From the NCBI GenBank assembly GCA_035633415.1, contig DASQEZ010000225.1, positions 1-14,273 on the forward strand: 14,273 nucleotides of DNA, written 5' to 3'. This DNA comes from Fodinibacter sp035633415 (lineage in GTDB: Bacteria > Actinomycetota > Actinomycetes > Actinomycetales > Dermatophilaceae). Position 1 is the stretch's first letter. Each line of letters starts with the position of its first letter. Both the position numbers and the translations under genes were made by a program. Below are positions 1-6,423 of this stretch, piece by piece. The notes under the pieces were generated by a model. That model worked only from the letters and a program-made list of their open reading frames with translations. It searched no databases and was not told where the DNA came from.

Positions 1-506
1 GCCCCTGGCCCCACGGCCCCACCCGCGCCAGCAACCTGATCTGCCTGTGCCGACGCCACCACCGCATCAAACAACGACACCGCTGGCACCTCACCCTGAC
101 CCCCGACGGCATCGCCACCTTCACCGACCCCACCGGCAAGGCCCGCACCACCCACCCCGCCGACGCCCTGCACACCACCGTCCTACCCGACGTCACCCGC
201 CCACCCAGCACGCCGGCCGGCACGACGACACGGGCAGCGGCAGCGAGCACCAGCCGGGCCCGCACCGCCCTGCCCGAGGGCCCCCACAGCGAGCTCGAGT
301 TCCTCCTCGAACACCTCGCCGCCGCTCCACCAGGCCGCACACCGACACCGGTGACCACCTGGCGCGACCAGCACGGACGACACCACATCGACGTCCTCCC
401 CCAGAACCCGACCATCGTCCTCGAACTGAGCGACCACTGGCCCTGCCAACACACCCGACGACCCGCACCCCACCACGACCACGACCACGACCCACCGCCC
501 TTCTGA
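1..506 (+). CDS. DUF222/HNH endonuclease domain protein (13E12 repeat family), C-terminal part
   Basis: The 5' end is cut by the window; the reading frame is open from base 3 to TGA at 504-506, giving 167 visible residues. The first 35 visible residues carry the end of an HNH nuclease core: PWPHGPT, then NLICLCRRHH and R-x-K, with the Cys-x-x-x-His-His pattern expected of HNH zinc/metal sites. The rest is a low-complexity Pro/Thr/Arg/His tail ending in HHDHDHDPPPF. In actinobacteria such HNH ends usually follow an N-terminal DUF222 domain (13E12 family), which would lie upstream of this window. The cellular role of the family is not established; members are often multicopy. Composition is odd: in bases 1-120 I count about 61 C and 24 G, a much stronger C-over-G bias than in the neighbouring genes. 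The HNH assignment is firm; nuclease activity is inferred. Confidence 0.85.
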   Translation, partial: PWPHGPTRASNLICLCRRHHRIKQRHRWHLTLTPDGIATFTDPTGKARTTHPADALHTTVLPDVTRPPSTPAGTTTRAAAASTSRARTALPEGPHSELEFLLEHLAAAPPGRTPTPVTTWRDQHGRHHIDVLPQNPTIVLELSDHWPCQHTRRPAPHHDHDHDPPPF

Positions 507-572
507 CCCGGACTCGACCCCTCGGAGAGCGACGTGTCGCGGACCCCGTTCGGCCCCGTGCTCGCCCCCACG

Positions 573-578
573 TACGGT
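573..578 (+). promoter_or_regulatory. -10 element for leaderless purU transcript
   Basis: TACGGT matches the actinobacterial TANNNT -10 consensus and ends 6 bases before the ATG at 585. Transcription would therefore begin at or next to the start codon, and no Shine-Dalgarno sequence is needed. This supports the 585 start over an in-frame GTG at 534. No good -35 hexamer is visible. Confidence 0.5.
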
Positions 579-584
579 GACGGG

Positions 585-1457
585 ATGCCTGACACCACCG
601 ACGTCCCGACCGAGAACGTGCTCATCCTGTCCTGCCCCGACCAGCGCGGCATCGTGGCGACGGTGACGGCGCTGCTCTTCGAGCACGCCGCCAACATCGA
701 GGAGAGCCAACAGTTCCTCGACGTGCGCACCGACCAGTTCTTCATGCGGATCCGCTTCTCGGTCGAGATCGGTGGAGCCTCGGCCCAGCGGTGGCGCGAG
801 CTCTTCGCCCCGGTGGCCACCACACACGGCATGGACTGGTCGATCCGCGACGCGGCCACGCCCTACCGCGCGCTGCTCATGGTGAGCCGGTTCGGGCACT
901 GCCTCAACGACCTGCTCTTCCGCTGGCGGTCGGGAGCGCTCAACATGGAGATCCCCGCGGTCGTGTCGAACCACCGCGACCTCGAGCCGCTGGTGAGCTC
1001 GTACGGCATCCCGTTCCACCACCTACCGGTGACGCCGGAGACCAAGCCGCAGGCCGAGGAGTCGCTGCGCTCACTCGTGCGGGAGCACGACGTCGACCTC
1101 GTGGTGCTCGCCCGGTACATGCAGGTGCTCTCGGACGACCTGACTCGCGACCTGTCGGGCCGGGTCATCAACATCCACCACTCGTTCCTGCCCTCGTTCA
1201 AGGGCGCCAAGCCCTACCACCAGGCGTTCGCCCGCGGGGTCAAGCGGGTCGGGGCGACGGCGCACTACGTGACGGCCGACCTCGACGAGGGGCCGATCAT
1301 CGAGCAGGACGTCGTGCGCGTGGACCACCGGATGACTCCGGAGGACCTGGTGCGCGCAGGCGAGGAGGTCGAGTCCCGGGTGCTCGCCCGCGCCGTGCGG
1401 TGGCACTGCGAGTCACGGGTGCTCCTCAACGGGGACCGCACGGTCGTCTTCAGCTGA
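585..1457 (+). CDS. purU: Formyltetrahydrofolate deformylase
   Basis: This cytosolic enzyme hydrolyses 10-formyltetrahydrofolate to tetrahydrofolate and formate, supplying formate for purine synthesis and balancing the one-carbon pool. The 290-residue product has the PurU architecture: an N-terminal ACT domain (about residues 11-80, beginning NVLILSCPDQRG) and a formyltransferase-type domain (about 95-275). The catalytic triad of this fold is visible as N196 and H198 in INIHHSFLPSF and D234 in DLDEGPII. Length is typical of the family (about 280-290). I chose ATG 585 because a TACGGT -10 hexamer lies 6 bases upstream; an in-frame GTG at 534 would add 17 residues unlike the family. The gene stands alone, between the HNH gene and a minus-strand convergent unit. 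A weak hairpin (GGCCG/CGGCC, 1461-1475) directly after the stop may help termination. Confidence 0.96.
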   Translation: MPDTTDVPTENVLILSCPDQRGIVATVTALLFEHAANIEESQQFLDVRTDQFFMRIRFSVEIGGASAQRWRELFAPVATTHGMDWSIRDAATPYRALLMVSRFGHCLNDLLFRWRSGALNMEIPAVVSNHRDLEPLVSSYGIPFHHLPVTPETKPQAEESLRSLVREHDVDLVVLARYMQVLSDDLTRDLSGRVINIHHSFLPSFKGAKPYHQAFARGVKRVGATAHYVTADLDEGPIIEQDVVRVDHRMTPEDLVRAGEEVESRVLARAVRWHCESRVLLNGDRTVVFS

Positions 1458-1504
1458 GCGGGCCGTCGGGCGGCCGGTCACCACCGCAGTGGGTGCCCGT
1501 ACGG

Positions 1505-1699
1505 TCACGCGTGCCGGTGCGGCAGGTGCGGCAGGTGCGGGTGCGGCAGGTGAAGCAGCACCCGCGGCAGGTGGACGTGACGCCGTGCGCGGGGGGTGGT
1601 CTCCGGGCGCTCGTGCGACGTGGGCGTGAGGGCGGCGGCGATGCCGGGGGTGATCATGTGCATGTTCTGAGGAGTCGGCGACCCCGACCACTGATACAT
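1505..1699 (-). CDS. Doubtful His-rich small ORF with LPH repeats
   Basis: An ATG-initiated 64-codon frame starts 18 bases after the stop of the upstream minus-strand gene. I do not recognise the product. It contains 10 His, eight of them in the last 24 residues, as HVHLP and a run of HLP/LPH units ending HRHA, plus an NMHM motif at residues 12-15. If expressed, the tail could bind metal; that is inference. The DNA under the tail is a 9-bp tandem repeat, so the pattern may instead reflect repeat expansion in non-coding DNA. There is no convincing Shine-Dalgarno sequence. No other gene is visible between 1458 and 1717. Confidence 0.28.
   Translation of the reverse strand: MYQWSGSPTPQNMHMITPGIAAALTPTSHERPETTPRARRHVHLPRVLLHLPHPHLPHLPHRHA
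1517..1558. repeat. Degenerate 9-bp tandem repeat (GTGCGGCAG)
   Basis: Plus-strand units run GTGCGGCAG, GTGCGGCAG, GTGCGG, GTGCGGCAG, GTGAAGCAG, so there are three perfect copies, one truncated and one diverged. On the minus strand the unit reads CTGCCGCAC, coding Leu-Pro-His in the small ORF. The unit length is a multiple of three, so copy number changes would keep the frame. Confidence 0.8.
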
Positions 1700-1717
1700 C
1701 GGACCCGGCGCGTGCCC

Positions 1718-2158
1718 TCAGGAGGACCCGCTGTCCTGCGGTGTGGCGGCGTGACCTGGTCGGCCGTGCGTGCGCCGGTCCTGCTTCATCTCGGCCTCGA
1801 ACACGTGCCGCCTGCCGTCCATCAGCTGCTCGCGGGCGGAGTGCTCGTGCGCCTTGAACGCGGCGTAGTACCCGTCGTCGTACTCCTCGACGACCTGGAA
1901 CGACCAGCGACCGGGCAGGGTGTTGCGACCGACGAGGTCGGTGTCGATGCGGTCGGCGAGCTCGCCGTGACCGGCCTCGCGCAGCATCTCGACGGCCTGA
2001 CCGAGCGCGAGGTCGGCCATTCCGCACTTGCGGTGGAAGTCGTAGAGCTGCCCGCGGGCGTCCTCGACCACCTCCAGGGCCTCGGACAGCTTCCCGAGCG
2101 CGGCGACGGTCGCGTCGCTCGTGCCCGCGGGGCGGGTGTGGGCCTCGTCGACGGACAT
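1718..2158 (-). CDS. Conserved actinobacterial protein of unknown function
   Basis: The product has 146 residues from ATG 2158 and is soluble, with no signal peptide or membrane segment. The N-terminal half looks helical; the central core includes DLALGQAVEML, VGRNTLPGRWSFQVVEEYDDGYY and GRRHVFEAEMK. I believe similar proteins with the same RNxLxGRWxFQVVEE..DDGYY core occur widely in actinobacteria as uncharacterised proteins, but I assign no function. The start is chosen because TAGGTT (minus strand, 2171-2166) lies 7 bases upstream, a leaderless arrangement; an in-frame ATG at 2191 would add 11 residues unlike the rest. It diverges from the gene at 2290 and converges on purU. Confidence 0.85.
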   Translation of the reverse strand: MSVDEAHTRPAGTSDATVAALGKLSEALEVVEDARGQLYDFHRKCGMADLALGQAVEMLREAGHGELADRIDTDLVGRNTLPGRWSFQVVEEYDDGYYAAFKAHEHSAREQLMDGRRHVFEAEMKQDRRTHGRPGHAATPQDSGSS

Positions 2159-2165
2159 GGGAGCC

Positions 2166-2171
2166 AACCTA
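2166..2171 (-). promoter_or_regulatory. -10 element for leaderless transcript of the 1718-2158 gene
   Basis: On the minus strand this reads TAGGTT and ends 7 bases before the ATG at 2158, so the transcript should start at the start codon. It supports the 2158 start over 2191, which lies upstream of this promoter. Confidence 0.45.
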
Positions 2172-2280
2172 CGACGCGGATGCAGTGCCACGGCCGCCGC
2201 GTGACGGCCGGTCAGCGGCGTCCCCGGCCCCCGGGCCTGCCTGTGGAGAACTCCGCGGCCCGATCGACGATTCTCGGCAG

Positions 2281-2287
2281 GGTGGAG
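2281..2287 (+). promoter_or_regulatory. Shine-Dalgarno deciding the 2290 start
   Basis: GGTGGAG lies just before ATG 2290, and a weak -10-like GATTCT at 2269-2274 would give a leader of about 9-10 bases. Together they favour 2290 over an in-frame upstream start at 2185. Confidence 0.4.
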
Positions 2288-2289
2288 CC

Positions 2290-2736
2290 ATGAGCTTCGA
2301 CGACCTCCCCGAGAACTGGTCCGACCTCCCCCTCGACACCCCCGGGCTCGCCGCCGACGTGGCCGACCTGGTGGTCGGACACCGCGACCGGCTCGGCGGC
2401 TGCGTCGGGCTCGTCCTGACCCGGGCCGACCTGACGATGAGCCAGCCGGCCGTCATCAACGACGTCGACGACACCGTGGAGCCCGAGGAGCTCCGGCCCT
2501 TCCTCGTGCAGCTGTGCCGCATGGTCGCAGAGACGGGAGGTGCGCTCCTGTTCGTCCGCGGCCGTGAGGGGTCGGTGCTGCTGACCGACTCGGATCGGCG
2601 CTGGCACCAGATGGCGACAGACGCCTGCCGGGCCGGCGGAGTGGCGCTGGTGGGTGCGTTCCTCGCCACCCCGGCGGTGGTGCGAGCGTTCCCCGAGCCG
2701 CTCGAGTCGGACCCCGTCGACGACCTCGCGTCGTGA
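2290..2736 (+). CDS. Conserved actinobacterial protein of unknown function
   Basis: The product has 148 residues, is soluble and acidic, and begins MSFDDLPENWSDLPLD. It has an N-terminal segment of the type DLPxxW..LPLDxPxLxADVxDLVVxxRDR, then a region containing LLFVRGREG and DSDRRWHQMATDACRAGG. I recall uncharacterised actinobacterial proteins with this N-terminus and the same ...D.RWHQ.A..AC...G segment; I do not know their role. A longer in-frame start at 2185 would add 35 Pro/Arg-rich residues and lacks support; GGTGGAG precedes ATG 2290. The gene diverges from the unknown gene at 1718-2158 across 131 bases and converges on sdaA with only 8 bases between the stop codons, so there is no room for a separate terminator. 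Confidence 0.87.
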   Translation: MSFDDLPENWSDLPLDTPGLAADVADLVVGHRDRLGGCVGLVLTRADLTMSQPAVINDVDDTVEPEELRPFLVQLCRMVAETGGALLFVRGREGSVLLTDSDRRWHQMATDACRAGGVALVGAFLATPAVVRAFPEPLESDPVDDLAS

Positions 2737-2744
2737 CGCCCCAG

Positions 2745-4130
2745 TCAGCACTCGATGACGTTGACGGCGAGACCGCCGCGGGCGGTCTCCTTGTACTTCA
2801 CCATCATGTCGCGGCCGGTGTCGCGCATGGTCTTGATCGCCTTGTCCAGGGAGACGATCTGCTTCCCGTTGCCGCGCAACGCGATCCGCGCGGCGGTGAT
2901 GGCCTTGACCGAGGCGACGGCATTACGCTCGATGCACGGGATCTGCACCAGCCCGCCCACCGGGTCGCAGGTGAGCCCGAGGTTGTGCTCGATGCCGATC
3001 TCGGCGGCGTTCTCGACCTGGTCGGGGGTGCCACCGAGCACCTCGGCCAGCGCCCCGGCGGCCATCGAGCAGGCCGAGCCGACCTCACCCTGACAGCCCA
3101 CCTCGGCGCCCGAGATGGAGGCGTTCTCCTTGTACAGGCTGCCGATCGCCGCGGCGGTGAGCAGGAAGCGCACGACCCCGTCGTCGTCGGCGCCGGGCAC
3201 GAAACGCGTGTAGTAGTGCAGCACCGCGGGGATGATCCCGGCCGCGCCGTTGGTGGGCGCCGTGACGATCCGCCCACCCGAGGCGTTCTCCTCGTTGACC
3301 GCCAGGGCGTAGAGGGTCACCCAGTCCATCGCGGCGAGCGGGTCGCCGGGGTGCTCGCCGCGCAGCTGGGTGGCCAGGCGTGGGGCGCGTCGCTGCACCT
3401 TGAGGCCGCCGGGCAGCACGCCCTCGGAGCGGCAGCCGTTGTCGATGCACTCCTGCATGACCCGCCACAGGTGCAGCAGCCCTTCGCGCACCTCGGCCTC
3501 GGTGCGCCACGACAGCTCGTTGGCCATCATCACCCCGCTCACCGGCAGTCCGGTCTCGGCGCACTGCTCGAGCAGCTGGTCGCCGGTCGTGAACGGGTAC
3601 CTCACAGGGGTGTGGTCGGGCACGATCACGTTCTCGCCGACCTCGTCCTGGTCGAGCACGAAGCCGCCGCCGACCGAGTAGTACTCGCGCTGGCGCAGCG
3701 GCACCTCGCCCTCCGTGGGCTGCGCGGCGGCGTACGCCGTGAACCGCATGCCGTTGGAGTGGAAGGGCAGGCGTGCCCGGCGGTGCAGCACCACGTCGGT
3801 GTCGACGGCACACACGACCTCGTGGGTGCCGGCCAGGCGCAGCCGCCCGGTGGCCCGCACCTCGTCCAGGCGCGGGTCCGCACGCCTGGGGTCGGTGGTC
3901 TCGGGCGACTCGCCCTCGAGCCCGAGCACGACCGCCTTCAGCGAGCCGTGCCCGTGGCCGGTGACACCGAGCGAGCCGAACAGCTCGGCGCGCACGCGCC
4001 CGACCTGCTCGAGCAACCCGTCGGCGCCCAGCCCCTCGGCGAAGGTGTGGGCGGCCCGCATCGGGCCCACGGTGTGCGAGCTGGAGGGGCCGATGCCCAC
4101 GGAGAAGAGGTCGAACGCGCTGATGGCCAT
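2745..4130 (-). CDS. sdaA: L-serine ammonia-lyase (iron-sulfur dependent, single-chain type)
   Basis: The enzyme deaminates L-serine to pyruvate and ammonia in the cytosol using a [4Fe-4S] cluster. The 461-residue protein has the N-terminal beta domain (SVGIGPSSSHTVGPM, residues 10-24) and the C-terminal alpha domain. Cluster cysteines are visible as C346 (GCQGE), C388 (TCDP) and C399 (IPC). Their spacing equals that I recall for the Legionella enzyme (343, 385, 396), offset by three. The protein ends NVIEC, keeping the terminal Cys that in the Legionella structure folds back to ligand the cluster in the resting enzyme. Length is normal. ATG 4130 gives the family N-terminus; a poor -10-like hexamer CACACT (minus strand, 4144-4139) lies 8 bases upstream. 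It is a single-gene unit, divergent from the nuclease gene at 4235. Confidence 0.97.
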   Translation of the reverse strand: MAISAFDLFSVGIGPSSSHTVGPMRAAHTFAEGLGADGLLEQVGRVRAELFGSLGVTGHGHGSLKAVVLGLEGESPETTDPRRADPRLDEVRATGRLRLAGTHEVVCAVDTDVVLHRRARLPFHSNGMRFTAYAAAQPTEGEVPLRQREYYSVGGGFVLDQDEVGENVIVPDHTPVRYPFTTGDQLLEQCAETGLPVSGVMMANELSWRTEAEVREGLLHLWRVMQECIDNGCRSEGVLPGGLKVQRRAPRLATQLRGEHPGDPLAAMDWVTLYALAVNEENASGGRIVTAPTNGAAGIIPAVLHYYTRFVPGADDDGVVRFLLTAAAIGSLYKENASISGAEVGCQGEVGSACSMAAGALAEVLGGTPDQVENAAEIGIEHNLGLTCDPVGGLVQIPCIERNAVASVKAITAARIALRGNGKQIVSLDKAIKTMRDTGRDMMVKYKETARGGLAVNVIEC

Positions 4131-4221
4131 CGCCGCACAGTGTGTCAGGTCGTGACCCCCTTCGGGGAGGCCCGAGCCTCGGCTCCGGTCGCGGCAGCCG
4201 GGCTGCGTCGGCGCGACCCGC

Positions 4222-4227
4222 TACGGT
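4222..4227 (+). promoter_or_regulatory. -10 element for leaderless transcript of the RecB-like gene
   Basis: TACGGT ends 7 bases before GTG 4235, so transcription should start at the GTG. This identifies GTG 4235 as the start rather than an in-frame ATG at 4142, which lies upstream of the promoter. Confidence 0.5.
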
Positions 4228-4234
4228 CGGGCGC

Positions 4235-5110
4235 GTGAGCGCACAGCAGGCCCAGGGAGAGCTCCCGGGCATGCCCGCGCCCCTGTACGCCGCGAGCCCC
4301 AGCAAGCTGCTCGCCCACCTCGACTGTCCCCGCCGCTACCGAATGCAGTACCTCGACCGGCCCGCGCCCGAGAAGCGACGCCAACGGGCTCACACCTCGC
4401 TCGGCAACGCGGTGCACAACGCGCTGCGCGACTGGTGGGACCTTCCCGAGCGCACCCCCCAGGCCGGGGCCGGCCTCGTCGACCGGGCGTGGATCGACGT
4501 GGGTTTCCGCGACGGTCAGCAGTCGCGGGAGTGGCGCGAGCGGATGCGTTCGGCCGTGACGACCTACCTCGCCGACGTCGACCCCACGACCCAACCGGTG
4601 GGCGTCGAGCGCACCGTGTCGTTCGTCAGCGGTGACCTGCGACTGAGCGGGCGGGTCGACCGGCTCGACGACCGCGACGGAGAGCTCGTCGTCGTCGACT
4701 ACAAGACCTCCCGGGTGCCGCCCACCGACGACGACGCCCGCACCTCGCTGGCCCTCGGGCTCTACGCCGCGGCCGTGTGGAAGATGTTCCGCCGACGAAC
4801 CCTGCGGGTCGAGCTGCACCACGTGCCCAGCGGCACCGTCGCGGTCCACGAGCACACCCCGCAGTCGTTGGCCCGCAAGGTCGAGCAGGCCCGCTCGATC
4901 GCCCGCGACGCCCGGCGGGCCGACCTCGACTTCGCCGCGAGGGGCGCGGCGTCCGAGCTCTTCCCACCCCGCCCCGGTCCGCTGTGCGGGTGGTGCGACC
5001 TGCGGGCGCACTGCCCGCAGGGGCAGGCGGCCGGCCCGGAGAAGTCCGACTGGGCCGCACTCGAGGAGCCGGCGCCCGCCGGCGGCCGGGTGGCACGCGC
5101 AGACGCGTGA
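4235..5110 (+). CDS. RecB/Cas4-like PD-(D/E)XK nuclease with Fe-S cysteines
   Basis: The 291-residue protein has the PDDEXK_1 (RecB-family exonuclease) fold. Motifs in order: GNAVH with H61, E125, GRVDR with D142, and VVVDYKTSR with D155 and K157, together the expected metal-binding active site. C31 (LDCPRRY) with C251, C254 and C260 (CGWCDLRAHC) form the four-cysteine [4Fe-4S] pattern shared with AddB and Cas4 nucleases. No helicase domain is present and no CRISPR or RecBC partner lies nearby, so this is the stand-alone actinobacterial form, probably in DNA repair; its substrate is unknown. The GTG start is set by a TACGGT hexamer 7 bases upstream and by the family-like N-terminus PLYAASPSKLLAHLDCPRRY. 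It is divergent from sdaA; the VOC gene follows 42 bases after the stop. Confidence 0.93.
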   Translation: MSAQQAQGELPGMPAPLYAASPSKLLAHLDCPRRYRMQYLDRPAPEKRRQRAHTSLGNAVHNALRDWWDLPERTPQAGAGLVDRAWIDVGFRDGQQSREWRERMRSAVTTYLADVDPTTQPVGVERTVSFVSGDLRLSGRVDRLDDRDGELVVVDYKTSRVPPTDDDARTSLALGLYAAAVWKMFRRRTLRVELHHVPSGTVAVHEHTPQSLARKVEQARSIARDARRADLDFAARGAASELFPPRPGPLCGWCDLRAHCPQGQAAGPEKSDWAALEEPAPAGGRVARADA

Positions 5111-5152
5111 GTGGGGGCCCTCTCGTCGGTGCGGTGTGGAAGTTTGGGTCGC

Positions 5153-5593
5153 ATGGAGCAACGCGTGTCGTTCGTGACCCTGGCCGTGCGTGACGTCGGG
5201 AGGTCTCGTTCGTTCTACGTCGACGGGCTCGGGTGGGCGCCCGAGCTCGACGTGCCGGGCGAGGTGGTGATGCTCGTCGCGGGCGACCGGCTCGTGCTGG
5301 CGCTGTGGGACCGCGCGGCGTTCGAGGAGGAGGTCGGCGGCCCGGCCCTCGAGGGCGCCGGCATCATGCCGATGACCCTGGCGCACAACGTGGCCACCCC
5401 GCAGGAGGTGCGCGACGTGCTCGAGCTCGCCCGGGCGGCCGGGGCGCACGCCTCGGAGCCGGTCGAGCGGGAGTGGGGTGGGTTCACCGGTTACTTCGTC
5501 GACCCCGACGGCTTCCGCTGGGAGGTCGCCTGGAACCCCGGGCCGATCGGTGTGCGAGTGGTGCCCGACACCGACGTCGACGCCCGCCCGTGA
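5153..5593 (+). CDS. VOC (glyoxalase/bleomycin-resistance fold) family protein
   Basis: The 146-residue product shows the vicinal-oxygen-chelate fold: a first beta-alpha unit FVTLAVRDVGRSRSFYVDGLGW (residues about 7-28) and the closing motif GYFVDPDGFRWEVAWNP. Two paired betaalpha-beta-beta-beta modules fit in this length. The His commonly found in the first strand of metal-using members is not present here (TLAV), so a glyoxalase I-type nickel/zinc site is not obvious. Substrate cannot be read from sequence. ATG 5153 fits the family start; GAAGTT (5139-5144) 8 bases upstream may act as a weak -10 for a leaderless transcript. Its stop overlaps the GTG of the acetyltransferase by four bases (GTGA), so the two are probably co-translated. 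Confidence 0.92.
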   Translation: MEQRVSFVTLAVRDVGRSRSFYVDGLGWAPELDVPGEVVMLVAGDRLVLALWDRAAFEEEVGGPALEGAGIMPMTLAHNVATPQEVRDVLELARAAGAHASEPVEREWGGFTGYFVDPDGFRWEVAWNPGPIGVRVVPDTDVDARP

Positions 5594-6165
5594 GCAGGGT
5601 GCAGCCGAGGCGCACCGACCGGCTTCTCCTACGGGGCTGGCGCGACGGCGACCGCGGCGCGTGGGCGGCGATGAACGCCGACCCGGAGGTGATGCGCTAC
5701 TTCCCCGCCCCGCTGACCCGGGAGCAGTCCGACGCGATGCTCGACCGGATGAACATCACGCTCGAAGAGCAGGGCTGGGGGCTGTGGGCGCTCGAGCGGC
5801 TCGACACCGGCGAGCTGATCGGCTTCACCGGGCTCGCGGTGCCCGGGCACGACCTGCCGTTCCTGCCCTGCGTCGAGGTGGGGTGGCGACTCGCGCACTC
5901 GGCCTGGGGCCGGGGGTTCGCCACCGAGGCGGCGCTCGAGGCGCTGCGGGTGGGCTTCGACGAGGTGGGGCTGGAGGAGGTCGTGTCCTTCACGGCTGCC
6001 GTCAACATGCCCTCGCGGGCGGTGATGGAGCGACTCGGCATGGCGCGCGACCCGGCGGACGACTTCGAGCACCCGGCGATTCCGCCGGGGCACCCGCTTC
6101 GCCCGCACGTGCTCCACCGCATCCGCTCGCAGGCGGTGCGGAGGGACCGGTCGGTCAGGCGCTGA
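5590..6165 (+). CDS. GNAT family N-acetyltransferase (RimJ/RimL-like)
   Basis: The 191-residue protein starts TDRLLLRGW at residues 9-17, typical of the RimJ/RimL subfamily (Acetyltransf_3), and has the acetyl-CoA pyrophosphate-binding stretch around WGRGFATEA (residues 106-114) preceded by the beta4 strand VEVGWRL. The later segment VVSFTAAVNMPSRAVMERLGM matches the conserved N..S..vmerlGM end of the fold. It transfers acetyl from acetyl-CoA to an unknown amine. GTG 5590 is chosen because it overlaps the TGA of the VOC gene as GTGA, the classic coupling arrangement. The 3' end overlaps the convergent small gene by 11 bases. Confidence 0.93.
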   Translation: MSRVQPRRTDRLLLRGWRDGDRGAWAAMNADPEVMRYFPAPLTREQSDAMLDRMNITLEEQGWGLWALERLDTGELIGFTGLAVPGHDLPFLPCVEVGWRLAHSAWGRGFATEAALEALRVGFDEVGLEEVVSFTAAVNMPSRAVMERLGMARDPADDFEHPAIPPGHPLRPHVLHRIRSQAVRRDRSVRR

Positions 6166-6388
6166 CGGCGCGGCGCGAGTGGTAGGTGCGCAGGTTCTCG
6201 CTGAGGATGCCGCGGATCAGGTCGGCCTCCGGGGTGTCCTGCGCGTCGACGCTGGCGAGCAGGTCGTCGATGTCCGCGGGGGTGCGGTAGTGCTGCAGGT
6301 CCGAGCGGAGCTTGTTGAGGGCTGCGCGGGCCTCACGGCGCTCACGGAGCTCGTCCTTGACGGTGTTCCAGAGTGTTGAGGTGGTCAT
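6155..6388 (-). CDS. Conserved small actinobacterial protein, unknown function
   Basis: The 77-residue product from ATG 6388 is highly charged and mostly helical by composition: an N-terminal basic stretch (DELRERREARAALNKLRSDL), then a Y-x-TPADIDDLLASVD segment and a C-terminal EADLIRGILSENL helix. I recall a family of small actinobacterial proteins with the same L..Y.TPAdl.DL.a.ld....aeiR.IL pattern, often near regulators; function is unknown. No signal peptide or membrane segment is seen. In-frame starts further upstream (to 6472) would run through the divergent LysR promoter and are unlikely. The gene diverges from the LysR gene across 76 bases that are about 51% A+T, and its last 11 bases overlap the end of the acetyltransferase gene. 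Confidence 0.82.
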   Translation of the reverse strand: MTTSTLWNTVKDELRERREARAALNKLRSDLQHYRTPADIDDLLASVDAQDTPEADLIRGILSENLRTYHSRRAVSA

Positions 6389-6423
6389 GCATCCAGTCTG
6401 CGGATTCGTAGTCCATGCGTCCA
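6386..6423. repeat. Imperfect direct repeat CATGCATCCA / CATGCGTCCA
   Basis: Two 10-base copies at 6386-6395 and 6414-6423 differ at one base and are offset by 28 bases. The first copy overlaps the start codon of the small minus-strand gene. They could be regulator half-sites, but only sequence similarity supports this. Confidence 0.4.

Noticed and set aside
1517..1558. Short repeats as a CRISPR array
   Set aside because: Units are 9 bases, contiguous and without spacers; they are simple tandem repeats.
2733..4238. 501-codon plus-strand open frame opposite sdaA
   Set aside because: It is antisense to a fully supported enzyme, has a composition of Gly/Val/His/Arg typical of GC-rich shadow frames, and shows no recognisable domain.
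4235..5110. Cas4 of a CRISPR adaptation module or a defence island nuclease
   Set aside because: No Cas1, Cas2, repeat array, helicase or other defence gene lies nearby; neighbours are ordinary metabolic genes.
5590..6388. GNAT plus small protein as a toxin-antitoxin pair
   Set aside because: The two genes are convergent rather than in an operon, the acetyltransferase is of the larger RimJ/RimL type, and the small protein has no DNA-binding domain that I can see.
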